Assembly: GCA_921293015.1 (NCBI GenBank)
Contig: OV121081.1
Coordinates: 44,169,877 to 44,233,876, forward strand
Direction of reading: 5' to 3'
DNA: 64,000 nucleotides
From: Phorcus lineatus
Taxonomy: Eukaryota > Mollusca > Gastropoda > Trochida > Trochidae
The notes under the pieces were generated by a model. That model was not told the DNA's origin, ran no database searches, and was given only the letters and a program-made list of their open reading frames with translations. Shown one piece after another: positions 29,301 through 39,240 of the stretch. The position numbers were made by a program, and so were the translations under genes. Each line of letters starts with the position of its first letter. The stretch's first letter is position 1.

Positions 29301-32300
29301 AAATTTTGGTGACCAAAGTCGGAACCGTGACCTTTCATTGTTTCAAGGGTCAAGTCGTGACGTAACAGACATGTGCCATAGTAACGTCATAGACAGAAGA
29401 GAGCTCTGACGCGCTTTGCGTTAGCTCTTAGAAAACGGCGATTTCGGCGGATTAAAGCGCTGCCGGCCCGTAGAAACGATTGAAAAGGTTAGTTGACAAC
29501 TTTATCTAACTGCTACATAGCTTTTTATGTGGAATTTTCTTTTGAAAATTTATTTAATGAGCGTTTGAAATTGCTACTTGGTCCTAACCATTGCTGCAAT
29601 AGGGAAATTACCGACTTTGCGTTTCTTTAATTCAACGATGTATGTAGGCATTTTCTGACATGGCCATGTGTTTTTAAGTCTTCTAACACAGTGTTCCTTA
29701 TGTTTTTGTTAATTTTGTGTATATTTTCGTACTTGATATACATATTTGGAGGCAGAATTAACCCATGGCGTTATAGTACTTTTTGAGTGTTTTTTGGCCA
29801 AAGGGTATAGCTGTACTGTTATAGTTTCGGCTGTCCGGCTGACACTTAGTTGCTTCATGTAATGTCTTCAAATATGTATTTCGGACATGTCCGACGTTTT
29901 ACCTACGATGCATTTGTATGTTAATGGGATGTAGCCATGTGGGGTATGTGTTAAACGTTAAGCAGAAGAAATTGAATAAGTTCCTTCAGTGCTGTACACG
30001 ACATTACAAGTAGTTAGGGTCGCTTCTTTTAGGTGTTCTTAAGAAATTTTGTGGCCTAAACATTTGCTAAAAGTGTGTAGATGTATATTCAAAGTAGTGG
30101 CGGCCGAATTTGGTCGCCACACACTGTATCCAAGTACAAGTACACGTACTCTGGAGTTTACTCATCTGTTCACATTACACCCTTTTTGCGGCCCCTTCCC
30201 GTTCAAACTACGGCTCAAATCCGCCGTCATGGCAATCGGAAAAGATGCGCCGTGAAATTAGCTTTCGTTTGATACCATTTTCACATCGCTAACCCCTCTA
30301 GTTAGCGTTCTAGCTAAATTTTGGTGACCAAAGTCGGAACCGTGACCTTTCATTGTTTCAAGGGTCAAGTCGTGACGTAACAGACATGTGCCATAGTAAC
30401 GTCATAGACAGAAGAGAGCTCTGACGCGCTTTGCGTTAGCTCTTAGAAAACGGCGATTTCGGCGGATTAAAGCGCTGCCGGCCCGTAGAAACGATTGAAA
30501 AGGTTAGTTGACAACTTTATCTAACTGCTACATAGCTTTTTATGTGGAATTTTCTTTTGAAAATTTATTTAATGAGCGTTTGAAATTGCTACTTGGTCCT
30601 AACCATTGCTGCAATAGGGAAATTACCGACTTTGCGTTTCTTTAATTCAACGATGTATGTAGGCATTTTCTGACATGGCCATGTGTTTTTAAGTCTTCTA
30701 ACACAGTGTTCCTTATGTTTTTGTTAATTTTGTGTATATTTTCGTACTTGATATATATATTTGGAGGCAGAATTAACCCATGGCGTTATAGTACTTTTTG
30801 AGTGCTTTTTGGCCAAAGGGTATAGCTGTACTGTTATAGTTTCGGCTGTCCGGCAGACACTTAGTTGCTTCATGTAATGTCTTCAAATACGTATTTCGGA
30901 CATGTCCGACGTTTTACCTACGATGCATTTGTATGTTAATGGGATGTAGCCATGTGGGGTATGTGTTAAACGTTGAGGCGAAGAAATCGAATAAGTTCCT
31001 TCAGTGCTGTACATTACAAGTAGTTAGGGTCGCTTCTTTTAGGTGTTCTTAAGAAATTTTGTGGCCTAAACATTTGCTAAAAGTGTGTAGATGTATATTC
31101 AAAGTAGTGGCGGCCGAATTTGGTCGCCACACACTGTATCCAAGTACAAGTACACGTACTCTGGAGTTTACTCATCTGTTCACATTACACCTTTTTTGCG
31201 GCCCCTTCCCGTTCAAACTACGGCTCAAATCCGCCGTCATGGCAATCGGAAAAGATGCGCCGTGAAATTAGCTTTCGTTTGATACCATTTTCACATCGCT
31301 AACCCCTCTAGTTAGCGTTCTAGCTAAATTTTGGTGACCAAAGTCGGAACCGTGACCATTCATTGTTTCAAGGGTCAAGTCGTGACGTAACAGACGTGTG
31401 CCATAGTAACGTCATAGACAGAAGAGAGCTCTGACGCGCTTTGCGTTAGCTCTTAGAAAACGGCGATTTCGGCGGATTAAAGCGCTGCCGGCCCGTAGAA
31501 ACGATTGAAAAGGTTAGTTGACAACTTTATCTAACTGCTACATAGCTTTTTATGTGGAATTTTCTTTTGAAAATTTATTTAATGAGCGTTTGAAATTGCT
31601 ACTTGGTCTTAACCATTGCTGCAATAGGGAAATTACCGACTTTGCGTTTCTTTAATTCAACGATGTATGTAGGCATTTTCTGACATGGCCATGTGTTTTT
31701 AAGTCTTCTAACACAGTGTTCCTTATGTTTTTGTTAATTTTGTGTATATTTTCGTACTTGATATACATATTTGGAGGCAGAATTAACCCATGGCGTTATA
31801 GTACTTTTTGAGTGTTTTTTGGCCAAAGGGTATAGCTGTACTGTTATAGTTTCGGCTGTCCGGCTGACACTTAGTTGCTTCATGTAATGTCTTCAAATAT
31901 GTATTTCGGACATGTCCGACGTTTTACCTACGATGCATTTGTATGTTAATGGGATGTAGCCATGTGGGGTATGTGTTAAACGTTAAGCAGAAGAAATTGA
32001 ATAAGTTCCTTCAGTGCTGTACACGACATTACAAGTAGTTAGGGTCGCTTCTTTTAGGTGTTCTTAAGAAATTTTGTGGCCTAAACATTTGCTAAAAGTG
32101 TGTAGATGTATATTCAAAGTAGTGGCGGCCGAATTTGGTCGCCACACACTGTATCCAAGTACAAGTACACGTACTCTGGAGTTTACTCATCTGTTCACAT
32201 TACACCCTTTTTGCGGCCCCTTCCCGTTCAAACTACGGCTCAAATCCGCCGTCATGGCAATCGGAAAAGATGCGCCGTGAAATTAGCTTTCGTTTGATAC

Positions 32301-34384
32301 CATTTTCACATCGCTAACCCCTCTAGTTAGCGTTCTAGCTAAATTTTGGTGACCAAAGTCGGAACCGTGACCTTTCATTGTTTCAAGGGTCAAGTCGTGA
32401 CGTAACAGACATGTGCCATAGTAACGTCATAGACAGAAGAGAGCTCTGACGCGCTTTGCGTTAGCTCTTAGAAAACGGCGATTTCGGCGGATTAAAGCGC
32501 TGCCGGCCCGTAGAAACGATTGAAAAGGTTAGTTGACAACTTTATCTAACTGCTACATAGCTTTTTATGTGGAATTTTCTTTTGAAAATTTATTTAATGA
32601 GCGTTTGAAATTGCTACTTGGTCCTAACCATTGCTGCAATAGGGAAATTACCGACTTTGCGTTTCTTTAATTCAACGATGTATGTAGGCATTTTCTGACA
32701 TGGCCATGTGTTTTTAAGTCTTCTAACACAGTGTTCCTTATGTTTTTGTTAATTTTGTGTATATTTTCGTACTTGATATACATATTTGGAGGCAGAATTA
32801 ACCCATGGCGTTATAGTACTTTTTGAGTGCTTTTTGGCCAAAGGGTATAGCTGTATTGTTATAGTTTCGGCTGTCCGGCTGACACTTAGTTGCTTCATGT
32901 AATGTCTTCAAATACGTATTTCGGACATGTCCGACGTTTTACCTACGATGCATTTGTATGTTAATGGGATGTAGCCATGTGGGGTATGTGTTAAACGTTA
33001 AGCAGAAGAAATTGAATAAGTTCCTTCAGTGCTGTACACGACATTACAAGTAGTTAGGGTCGCTTCTTTTAGGTGTTCTTAAGAAATTTTGTGGCCTAAA
33101 CATTTGCTAAAAGTGTGTAGATGTATATTCAAAGTAGTGGCGGCCGAATTTGGTCGCCACACACTGTATCCAAGTACAAGTACACGTACTCTGGAGTTTA
33201 CTCATCTGTTCACATTACACCCTTTTTGCGGCCCCTTCCCGTTCAAACTACGGCTCAAATCCGCCGTCATGGCAATCGGAAAAGATGCGCCGTGAAATTA
33301 GCTTTCGTTTGATACCATTTTCACATCGCTAACCCCTCTAGTTAGCGTTCTAGCTAAATTTTGGTGACCAAAGTCGGAACCGTGACCTTTCATTGTTTCA
33401 AGGGTCAAGTCGTGACGTAACAGACGTGTGCCATAGTAACGTCATAGACAGAAGAGAGCTCTGACGCGCTTTGCGTTAGCTCTTAGAAAACGGCGATTTC
33501 GGCGGATTAAAGCGCTGCCGGCCCGTAGAAACGATTGAAAAGGTTAGTTGACAACTTTATCTAACTGCTACATAGCTTTTTATGTGGAATTTTCTTTTGA
33601 AAATTTATTTAATGAGCGTTTGAAATTGCTACTTGGTCCTAACCATTGCTGCAATAGGGAAATTACCGACTTTGCGTTTCTTTAATTCAACGATGTATGT
33701 AGGCATTTTCTGACATGGCCATGTGTTTTTAAGTCTTCTAACACAGTGTTCCTTATGTTTTTGTTAATTTTGTGTATATTTTCGTACTTGATATATATAT
33801 TTGGAGGCAGAATTAACCCATGGCGTTATAGTACTTTTTGAGTGCTTTTTGGCCAAAGGGTATAGCTGTACTGTTATAGTTTCGGCTGTCCGGCAGACAC
33901 TTAGTTGCTTCATGTAATGTCTTCAAATACGTATTTCGGACATGTCCGACGTTTTACCTACGATGCATTTGTATGTTAATGGGATGTAGCCATGTGGGGT
34001 ATGTGTTAAACGTTGAGGCGAAGAAATCGAATAAGTTCCTTCAGTGCTGTACATTACAAGTAGTTAGGGTCGCTTCTTTTAGGTGTTCTTAAGAAATTTT
34101 GTGGCCTAAACATTTGCTAAAAGTGTGTAGATGTATATTCAAAGTAGTGGCGGCCGAATTTGGTCGCCACACACTGTATCCAAGTACAAGTACACGTACT
34201 CTGGAGTTTACTCATCTGTTCACATTACACCTTTTTTGCGGCCCCTTCCCGTTCAAACTACGGCTCAAATCCGCCGTCATGGCAATCGGAAAAGATGTGC
34301 TGTGAAATTATCTTTCGTTTGATACCATTTTCACATCGCTAACCCCTCTAGTTAGCGTTCTAGCTAAATTTTGGTGACCAAAGT

Positions 34385-34424
34385 GTGTAGATGTATATTA
34401 GTAGTGGCGGCCGAATTTGGTCAT
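34385..34424 (+). repeat. Array edge: short satellite fragment joined to the truncated last unit
   Basis: Unit 34 stops after 'gaccaaagt'. The sequence then jumps back to 'gtgtagatgtatatt...ggcggccgaatttggtc', which normally lies near unit offset 650, with a small internal deletion. The join shares the bases 'aaagt', so it looks like a microhomology junction. After 34424 no satellite sequence is seen until 39241. Confidence 0.8.
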
Positions 34425-34647
34425 CTTTACGGGGCCATAAGACGGTATTGATAATTTGAACCCTAAAAGTGTACTGTAATGCCGTTAAGGATATTCTGAT
34501 ATGTTTACTTTTTAGTATATATTTTTCGCATGGAATTGAAATCTTACGTGCAGAATTATTTGCGGAGATTAAGTGCTTATATAATGGCTTTGCGGGCGGT
34601 ATTCAAAATTACTATGACATCTTAGAAAGCACGTTGTGTACTGATAC
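34425..34647. other. Array flank, non-satellite DNA up to the retrotransposon insertion point
   Basis: This AT-rich stretch shows no gene or known repeat. It contains 'ggggccataagacgg', part of which reappears at the broken right end of the retrotransposon. It ends with 'ctgatac', the last bases before the LTR. The same sequence occurs again at 39595-39817 with one difference noted (g34616 versus t39786). Confidence 0.7.
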
Positions 34648-34846
34648 TGTCATAGAATTGATAACTGCGTGGGCATATTCATAGGGGATTTATTACGATT
34701 CTTCAAAGTACATCTCTTTGACATAAACTTCGGCTGGCGCCATTTTCGCGCGTCGTGACGTAACAGGAAGTATATAACTGCGCATGCAATTAGGGAGCAT
34801 TCATTATGCAAGGTTATAAGGAGTAAACAATCATTGTTATATGACA
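34648..34846 (-). repeat. 3' LTR, complete, 199 bp
   Basis: It begins TGTCATA and ends TATGACA, a 7-bp inverted terminal repeat containing the usual TG...CA. It directly abuts the PPT. On the minus strand AATAAA lies at 34689-34694. A compact promoter-like cluster lies at 34744-34788. Confidence 0.93.
34744..34788 (-). promoter_or_regulatory. Promoter-motif cluster in the LTR
   Basis: Within 45 bp are an E2F-type TTTCGCGC (34744-34751), a CRE-type TGACGTAA (34756-34763), an ETS-type CAGGAAGT (34764-34771), a TATA-like TATATAA (34771-34777) and an NRF1-like TGCGCATGCA (34779-34788). This part is missing from the truncated 5' LTR, so the copy has probably lost its own promoter at the working end. 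These are motif matches, not proven sites. Confidence 0.45.
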
Positions 34847-34858
34847 TCTCCCCTTTTT
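34847..34858 (-). other. Polypurine tract
   Basis: On the minus strand AAAAAGGGGAGA immediately precedes the TGTCATA start of the 3' LTR, the position where plus-strand DNA synthesis is primed in LTR elements. Confidence 0.85.
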
Positions 34859-35170
34859 ATAAAAGAAATCTTTAAAACATTATTTATCAATAACTATCAA
34901 CTTTAACTGGCAAGACTTATAGAAATCTTTGCAACAATATTAATTCACAATCAAGTCTCTGTTGAGGATTCTTGATGAAATTCCTTGGAACTGGAACAGT
35001 CTATGATTAACACAACTGGAAAGTATCTGCATACTTATAAATCAACAGTCCTTTTGAACTTAACAATTAAAATCACTTCACAGAAAGTTAAAGTTACTGA
35101 ACATTACAATTATTCCTTGACACATGCAATTAAAAGTCAATTCAAGGAATTATTTAACATTATTGTCACT

Positions 35171-38100
35171 TCACATCCAGTCTCCATATTTCTGGGGAGG
35201 TTTCACTGTTCGACCGGAACGTGTTGTGGACTGGTTAATGTCTGGCATTGGATTACAGACATTATTAACTGGAGTTGAATTAGTTTGACAGTCTTGTTGA
35301 ATGTCATTGTCTGGTGTCTCAGATTCATCGAATCTCAGATGGCGACGATTTCTTCTGACGTCACCTGCTGGTGTCTTGATGTAGTAACTGCGAGGAGTTT
35401 GAGCCCTTGCCTGGACAGTGCCTGGAGTCGACCATGTCTTCTCGCCGTCAAGCTTGATGCGAACTGGTGCACCTATTGGTAGTGTTGGTAACCACTGCAC
35501 GCCATGTCTGCGATTATAGTGAGTCTCGTTTGCAGTCTTCTTCTCGCCATCTTTCTCTCTCACCTGCTGCAAGTTCGGCCATTCAGGAACAAGGTTTGAC
35601 GGTAGAGTCAGTAGGGTTGTTCGGATTTGTCGGCCCATCATCAGCTGAGCAGGAGACGCCCCAGTGGCTGTACTTGGAGTAGATCTGTAGGCCATAAGAG
35701 CTAGGTATGGGTCTTCTTGATTGAGAATAGTTTTAGCGATGCGCACTGCCCTCTCTGCTTCGCCGTTAGACTGAGGGAAGTGTGGACTTGATGTGGTCAA
35801 CTTAAAGTTGTATTCTTGTGCAAACTGTCTGAATTCTGCAGCTGTGAATTGTGTTCCGTTGTCTGAACGAAACTCTTCTGGAATGCCCCATCTGGCAAAC
35901 ATTGCCTTCAACTTGCCTATCACTTGCGAACAGGTTATGTTGGTTAAGTGAGCAATTTCCAGGTATCTTGAAAAGTAATCCATTACTACAAGAAAGTTCT
36001 GGCCTTTTACAAAACACAAATCTGCAGCAATCTTCTGCCAGGGTCTCTCTGGCATTGAGGATGTCATAAGTGGCTCCTTTCTTTGAGTCGGCTTATGAGT
36101 CTGACAAAAGTTACACTGGCTAACTTTAGTTTTGATATCACTTGATATTCCTGGCCACCACACACACAATGCTGCTCTTTCCTGGCACTTATTTATGCCT
36201 TGATGTCCTGTGTGGATCTGCTCCAATATTTCATCTCTGAGCTTTTCAGGAACGACGATTCTGTGGCGAAACACTAGCAGGTCATCTACAACTGACAGTT
36301 CTCCTCTTAACGTATAGAACTGTTGTAACTCTGATGGTACAGTCTTACTGTGCTCTGGCCAACCTGTTCTGGTGAACTGTATAGCTTGTTGGATAGCCGG
36401 GTCATTGGCCGACATCATCTTCATTGTTTTGATTTTCTCGTCCGAGATAGGTCTCTGTGTAGATACAGACTCTAAGTAGGTTTCCACCTCTTCTCTCAAT
36501 GTTGAGTCTTCATCTGAACTTTTCATTGGACTTCTTGATAGAGTGTCTGGGACCACTAGGTTTTTCCCTGGTACATACTCTGCTGTGACTTGAAATCTTC
36601 TCAAGCGCATTAACAGTCTCTGACATCTTATTGGTACTTTGTTTAGATCATATGAATTGATGAGTGGGACGAGAGGTTTGTGATCTGTTTGCAGTTTGAA
36701 TCCATCCAGACCGATAAGGTATCGGTTAAATTTCTCGCAAGCCCATACTCCAGCTAATGTCTCCTTTTCGATCTGCGCGTAACGGCATTCCGAACCTGTC
36801 AGCGTTCTTGAACAAAATGCAACTGGTTTCCATGTGGTTCCATCATGAAGCTGTAGTAGCGCACCTCCGAGACCATAGCTGCTTGCGTCTGCACTCACCA
36901 TTGTCGGCAACTTGGGATCATAGAATGCCAGAACTGGAGCTCTGGTTACCATGGCTTTGACTTTTGAGAAAGCAGACTCTTGATCTGGGCCCCAATACCA
37001 CATAGTATCAATATGAAGCAGATCAGTCATTGGTTTTGTGACGGTGGAAATATCCGGCGGGAATTTCCCCAAATAGTTCACGAGTCCCAAGATGCGTCTG
37101 AGTTCAGAAATATCCTTCGGAGATTCGAGTTCAAGAATAGCATCTATCTTGCTTGATTCTGGACTAATTCCATCTTTGCTTATTCTGTGTCCAAAGTAGA
37201 CAGTTTCTGATTTTCTGAACTTGCACTTTTCTTTGTTTAGCTTCAGTCCCGCTTTTTGGATTACATCAATTGTGTCCTTGAGTCTTCTGTCATGTTCAGC
37301 ATCTGTCGTTCCGTGGATGAGAATATCGTCCATTATAACTTCTGTGCCGGGTAGACCAGACAAAAGCTCTGTCATCTTGCGCTGAAATATTTCTGGAGCT
37401 GAGGTCACTCCAAAAGGCATTCTCTTGAAACAGTAACGTCCAAAGGGGGTCATGAACGTAGTAAGTTTCTGGCTCTCTTTATGAAGAGGAATCTGGTAAT
37501 AACCACTAGAAGCATCCAGGGTTGTATATATCTTTGATCCACATAGCTTTGGAGCAATATCTTCCAATGTCGGCATCATGTAACGCTCTCGCTCCACTGC
37601 TTCGTTCAACTTTTTCAGATCAACGCAGATTCTCACTTTTCCTGACTTCTTGATTACGGGGACCATCGGCGCACACCACTCAGTTGGCTCGGTTATTTCT
37701 TCAATGATACCGGCATCCTTCGTGCGCGTCAACTCTTCTTTCACTTTGTCTAACAAAGGAAATGGTACTCTTCGCGGCGTTGCAATACTGAACGGAACTG
37801 CCTCTTGTTTCAGCTTAATCTTAACTGGTTCACATTTAACAAGTCCAAATGCACCAAATACATCTGAGTTGATTTCATCCATGTCTGTGTTGACTTCTTC
37901 AATGTCTGGCTTTACAAAACCCATCTTGTGTGAAACATTCCTACTCAGCAGATTATTATGTCCATCTGTGACATAAATATTGAACTTGTACATTTCACCA
38001 TGATATCTCACCTGTGTAGGAAACAATCCTGAACACCCGATCATGTGTGAATGTCCTGACAGTTCACGGTCTGGAGGTAATAACTTTGGTTTGAAGAAGA

Positions 38101-39088
38101 GTTTGTCATACGTTTCTTGAGAAATCACAGTAGTGTCTGCACCGGTGTCTACTTTGAATTCAACAGGTGTGTCTTGAACATACAGTGTAATCATCCATGC
38201 ATCATTATCGTCATGACAGTTGACAGATCCAATATAAAATCCACCTGCCTGATCATCTGGCAAAACTTCTGTTTCTACACTGTGAACATTTTGTTTTCTA
38301 TTGCTAGTACACATCCTGGCATAATGTCCTTTCTTGTTACAAACATGACATATCTGACCACTAGCACGACACCTTCCGGTATGAAGATTACCACAACGTG
38401 AACAGGGCTTGTTTTGACTTGAAAATTGATTTCTTTGATTGCCATGGTAACCATTATTTCCATGTGAACCTCGTGAGGGACCACTTCTTCTACTTTTATG
38501 AGAATTAAAGTTCATGTTTCTAGAATTTCTTCCTCTTACCTCTTCAATTGTTTGAATGTTATCCTGATTCTTGATCTGTGATTTGATTAATTCCGTTTCC
38601 CTGGCTGTCTGTATAGCCTGATCCAAAGTTGATCCAGGAATTAATTGCATCCGTTCTGAAACTTGCCTGTCAGAAATTCCGATGACGATCCTGTCACGAA
38701 TACTTTCGTCACGCATTATTCCAAATTCACAGTACTTAGCAAGTTCATACAACGAACGTATAAAAGCTTCTACACTTTCACCGGATCTTTGAGTGCGTTG
38801 ATGAAACTTGGCCCTCTCGTGAATCACATTCCGTTTTGGAACAAAATGTTCGTCATATTTTTCAATCACTTTATCAAATTTCCCTTCGTCGCCTTCAGCA
38901 AACGTGAAAGAGTTCATGATATGTTCCCCTTCTTTTCCCATCGCGTAAATGAGCGAACTTATCTGAACTTCTTCAGACTGTGCATTCAGTTTCGTCGCGG
39001 AACGGAACCTCATAAACCGTTGCCGCCATTGAGGCCACTCGGCCGGTGTTGAAAAATCAAAGTTTTCTGGAGGCGAAAATCTTGCCAT
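35171..39088 (-). CDS. Gag-Pol polyprotein of the Ty3/gypsy element, 1305 aa
   Basis: One uninterrupted frame encodes capsid-like Gag and all Pol enzymes, so no frameshift is needed between them. Two zinc knuckles lie at about residues 229-240 (short, CxxC...H...C) and 247-260 (canonical CCHC). The aspartic protease has DTG at 314-316. Reverse transcriptase spans about 430-600, with D525 (in TTLDASSGYYQIPL) and IMDD at 585-588, where the more common form is YxDD. RNase H has D734 and TDHKPL near 802. Integrase has H959/H962 and C992/C995 as zinc site, then D1023, D1076 and E1112, which is an exact D-x35-E spacing. A GPY/F-like region follows (about 1219-1252); no chromodomain is seen. All catalytic residues are present, and the protein looks functional. 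The ATG is 25 bp downstream of the PBS. Confidence 0.96.
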   Translation of the reverse strand: MARFSPPENFDFSTPAEWPQWRQRFMRFRSATKLNAQSEEVQISSLIYAMGKEGEHIMNSFTFAEGDEGKFDKVIEKYDEHFVPKRNVIHERAKFHQRTQRSGESVEAFIRSLYELAKYCEFGIMRDESIRDRIVIGISDRQVSERMQLIPGSTLDQAIQTARETELIKSQIKNQDNIQTIEEVRGRNSRNMNFNSHKSRRSGPSRGSHGNNGYHGNQRNQFSSQNKPCSRCGNLHTGRCRASGQICHVCNKKGHYARMCTSNRKQNVHSVETEVLPDDQAGGFYIGSVNCHDDNDAWMITLYVQDTPVEFKVDTGADTTVISQETYDKLFFKPKLLPPDRELSGHSHMIGCSGLFPTQVRYHGEMYKFNIYVTDGHNNLLSRNVSHKMGFVKPDIEEVNTDMDEINSDVFGAFGLVKCEPVKIKLKQEAVPFSIATPRRVPFPLLDKVKEELTRTKDAGIIEEITEPTEWCAPMVPVIKKSGKVRICVDLKKLNEAVERERYMMPTLEDIAPKLCGSKIYTTLDASSGYYQIPLHKESQKLTTFMTPFGRYCFKRMPFGVTSAPEIFQRKMTELLSGLPGTEVIMDDILIHGTTDAEHDRRLKDTIDVIQKAGLKLNKEKCKFRKSETVYFGHRISKDGISPESSKIDAILELESPKDISELRRILGLVNYLGKFPPDISTVTKPMTDLLHIDTMWYWGPDQESAFSKVKAMVTRAPVLAFYDPKLPTMVSADASSYGLGGALLQLHDGTTWKPVAFCSRTLTGSECRYAQIEKETLAGVWACEKFNRYLIGLDGFKLQTDHKPLVPLINSYDLNKVPIRCQRLLMRLRRFQVTAEYVPGKNLVVPDTLSRSPMKSSDEDSTLREEVETYLESVSTQRPISDEKIKTMKMMSANDPAIQQAIQFTRTGWPEHSKTVPSELQQFYTLRGELSVVDDLLVFRHRIVVPEKLRDEILEQIHTGHQGINKCQERAALCVWWPGISSDIKTKVSQCNFCQTHKPTQRKEPLMTSSMPERPWQKIAADLCFVKGQNFLVVMDYFSRYLEIAHLTNITCSQVIGKLKAMFARWGIPEEFRSDNGTQFTAAEFRQFAQEYNFKLTTSSPHFPQSNGEAERAVRIAKTILNQEDPYLALMAYRSTPSTATGASPAQLMMGRQIRTTLLTLPSNLVPEWPNLQQVREKDGEKKTANETHYNRRHGVQWLPTLPIGAPVRIKLDGEKTWSTPGTVQARAQTPRSYYIKTPAGDVRRNRRHLRFDESETPDNDIQQDCQTNSTPVNNVCNPMPDINQSTTRSGRTVKPPQKYGDWM

Positions 39089-39113
39089 CTTCTTAAATAC
39101 GTCTTCAAAACTT

Positions 39114-39127
39114 CACTTCTGACACCA
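39114..39127 (-). other. Primer binding site, tRNA-Leu type
   Basis: On the minus strand TGGTGTCAGAAGTG directly follows the LTR terminal CA. From general knowledge, this complements the 3' end (CACTTCTGACACCA) of animal tRNA-Leu species; SURL-type elements use the same primer. Confidence 0.85.
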
Positions 39128-39223
39128 TGTCATAGAATTGATAACTGCGTGGGCATTTTCATAGGGGATTTATTACGATTCTTCAAAGTACATCTCTTTG
39201 ACATAAACTTCGGCTGGCGCCAT
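39128..39223 (-). repeat. 5' LTR, truncated to 96 bp
   Basis: It matches 34648-34743 with one mismatch and then stops at 'ggctggcgccat'. The missing 103 bp are the U3 part carrying the promoter motifs. The break is followed by 17 bp of filler and then satellite sequence. Confidence 0.9.
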
Positions 39224-39240
39224 AAGACGATTTTTTTGAT
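39224..39240. other. Junction filler between cut LTR and satellite
   Basis: The eleven bases 'gccataagacg' across the break also occur in the array flank at about 34434-34444 and 39604-39614. They are followed by a run of seven T's and 'gat', then satellite 'cgcttctttt'. The pattern suggests template switching or end joining, or an assembly join. Confidence 0.5.

Larger units (their letters stand above)
1..34384 (+). repeat. Satellite array, ~1015-bp monomer, 33 complete units plus one truncated
   Basis: Taking the motif c(cc/tt)agaaaacgg as unit start, starts fall at 1, 1020, 2034, 3048, 4062, 5077 and so on to 33482. Unit 1 is 1019 bp, units 2-4 are 1014 bp, most others are 1015 bp, and units 19, 26 and 31 are 1010 bp. 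Unit 34 is cut at 34384. All units are head-to-tail with no inserted DNA. The left end coincides with the window start, so the array probably continues beyond it. No protein-coding role is supported: the small ORFs that recur in each unit are open in three overlapping frames simply because the DNA is copied. The size and homogeneity fit a centromeric, pericentromeric or subtelomeric satellite, but the sequence alone does not say which. Confidence 0.98.
15227..34384 (+). repeat. Satellite units 16-34, higher-order repeat of four monomer types
   Basis: Four monomer types can be told apart by linked variants. B has 'gcggcacc' plus 'cgattgatacc' (units 16, 20, 23 and the right half of 26). T has 'caaatatgta' (17, 21, 24, 27, 29, 32). 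C has 'ggtcctaacc' plus 'ctgtattg' (18, 22, 25, 28, 33). A has 'ggtcctaacc', 'cggcagacac', 'gaggcgaagaaatcg' and a 5-bp deletion at 'tgtacattacaag' (19, 26 left half, 31, 34). The order is B-T-C-A, B-T-C, B-T-C, A/B hybrid, T-C, T'-T'/A-like, A, T'-C-A. T' carries the extra variants 'agtgttttttgg' and 'cagacatgtgcc'. Units 20-22 and 23-25 are a 3045-bp duplication. Confidence 0.9.
34071..34647 (+). repeat. 577-bp flanking duplication, left copy
   Basis: It includes the end of satellite unit 34 and the array flank. It matches 39241-39817 at a constant offset of 5170 bp without indels. The private unit-34 changes ('gatgtgctgtgaaattatc') are present in both copies, so the right copy is a copy of this exact unit. 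Confidence 0.92.
34648..39223 (-). mobile_element. Ty3/gypsy LTR retrotransposon (Mag/SURL/K02A2.6-like type), 5' LTR truncated
   Basis: In element order (minus strand, right to left) it has a partial 5' LTR (39128-39223), a tRNA-Leu-type PBS, one gag-pol frame, a polypurine tract and a complete 3' LTR (34648-34846). The 312 bp between the PPT and the gag-pol stop hold no other gene, and there is no env-like frame. The two LTRs differ at one position in the 96 bp they share (a versus t in 'gcatattcat'/'gcattttcat'), and the reading frame is intact, so the insertion is recent. The left target flank is 'ctgatac'; no duplicate of it follows the right LTR because that end is cut. Confidence 0.95.

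Noticed and set aside
1-34384. CRISPR-like or telomeric array
   Set aside because: The repeats are ~1 kb and contiguous with no spacers. TTAGGG occurs only singly within units.
1-34384. CENP-B box in the satellite
   Set aside because: I looked for a TTCG...CGGG-type 17-mer. Only partial resemblance was seen ('tttcgtttgatacc'), so no centromere claim is made from it.
37650-39052. Plus-strand frames of 108 and 129 codons
   Set aside because: They are antisense shadows of gag-pol, which has clear domains on the other strand.
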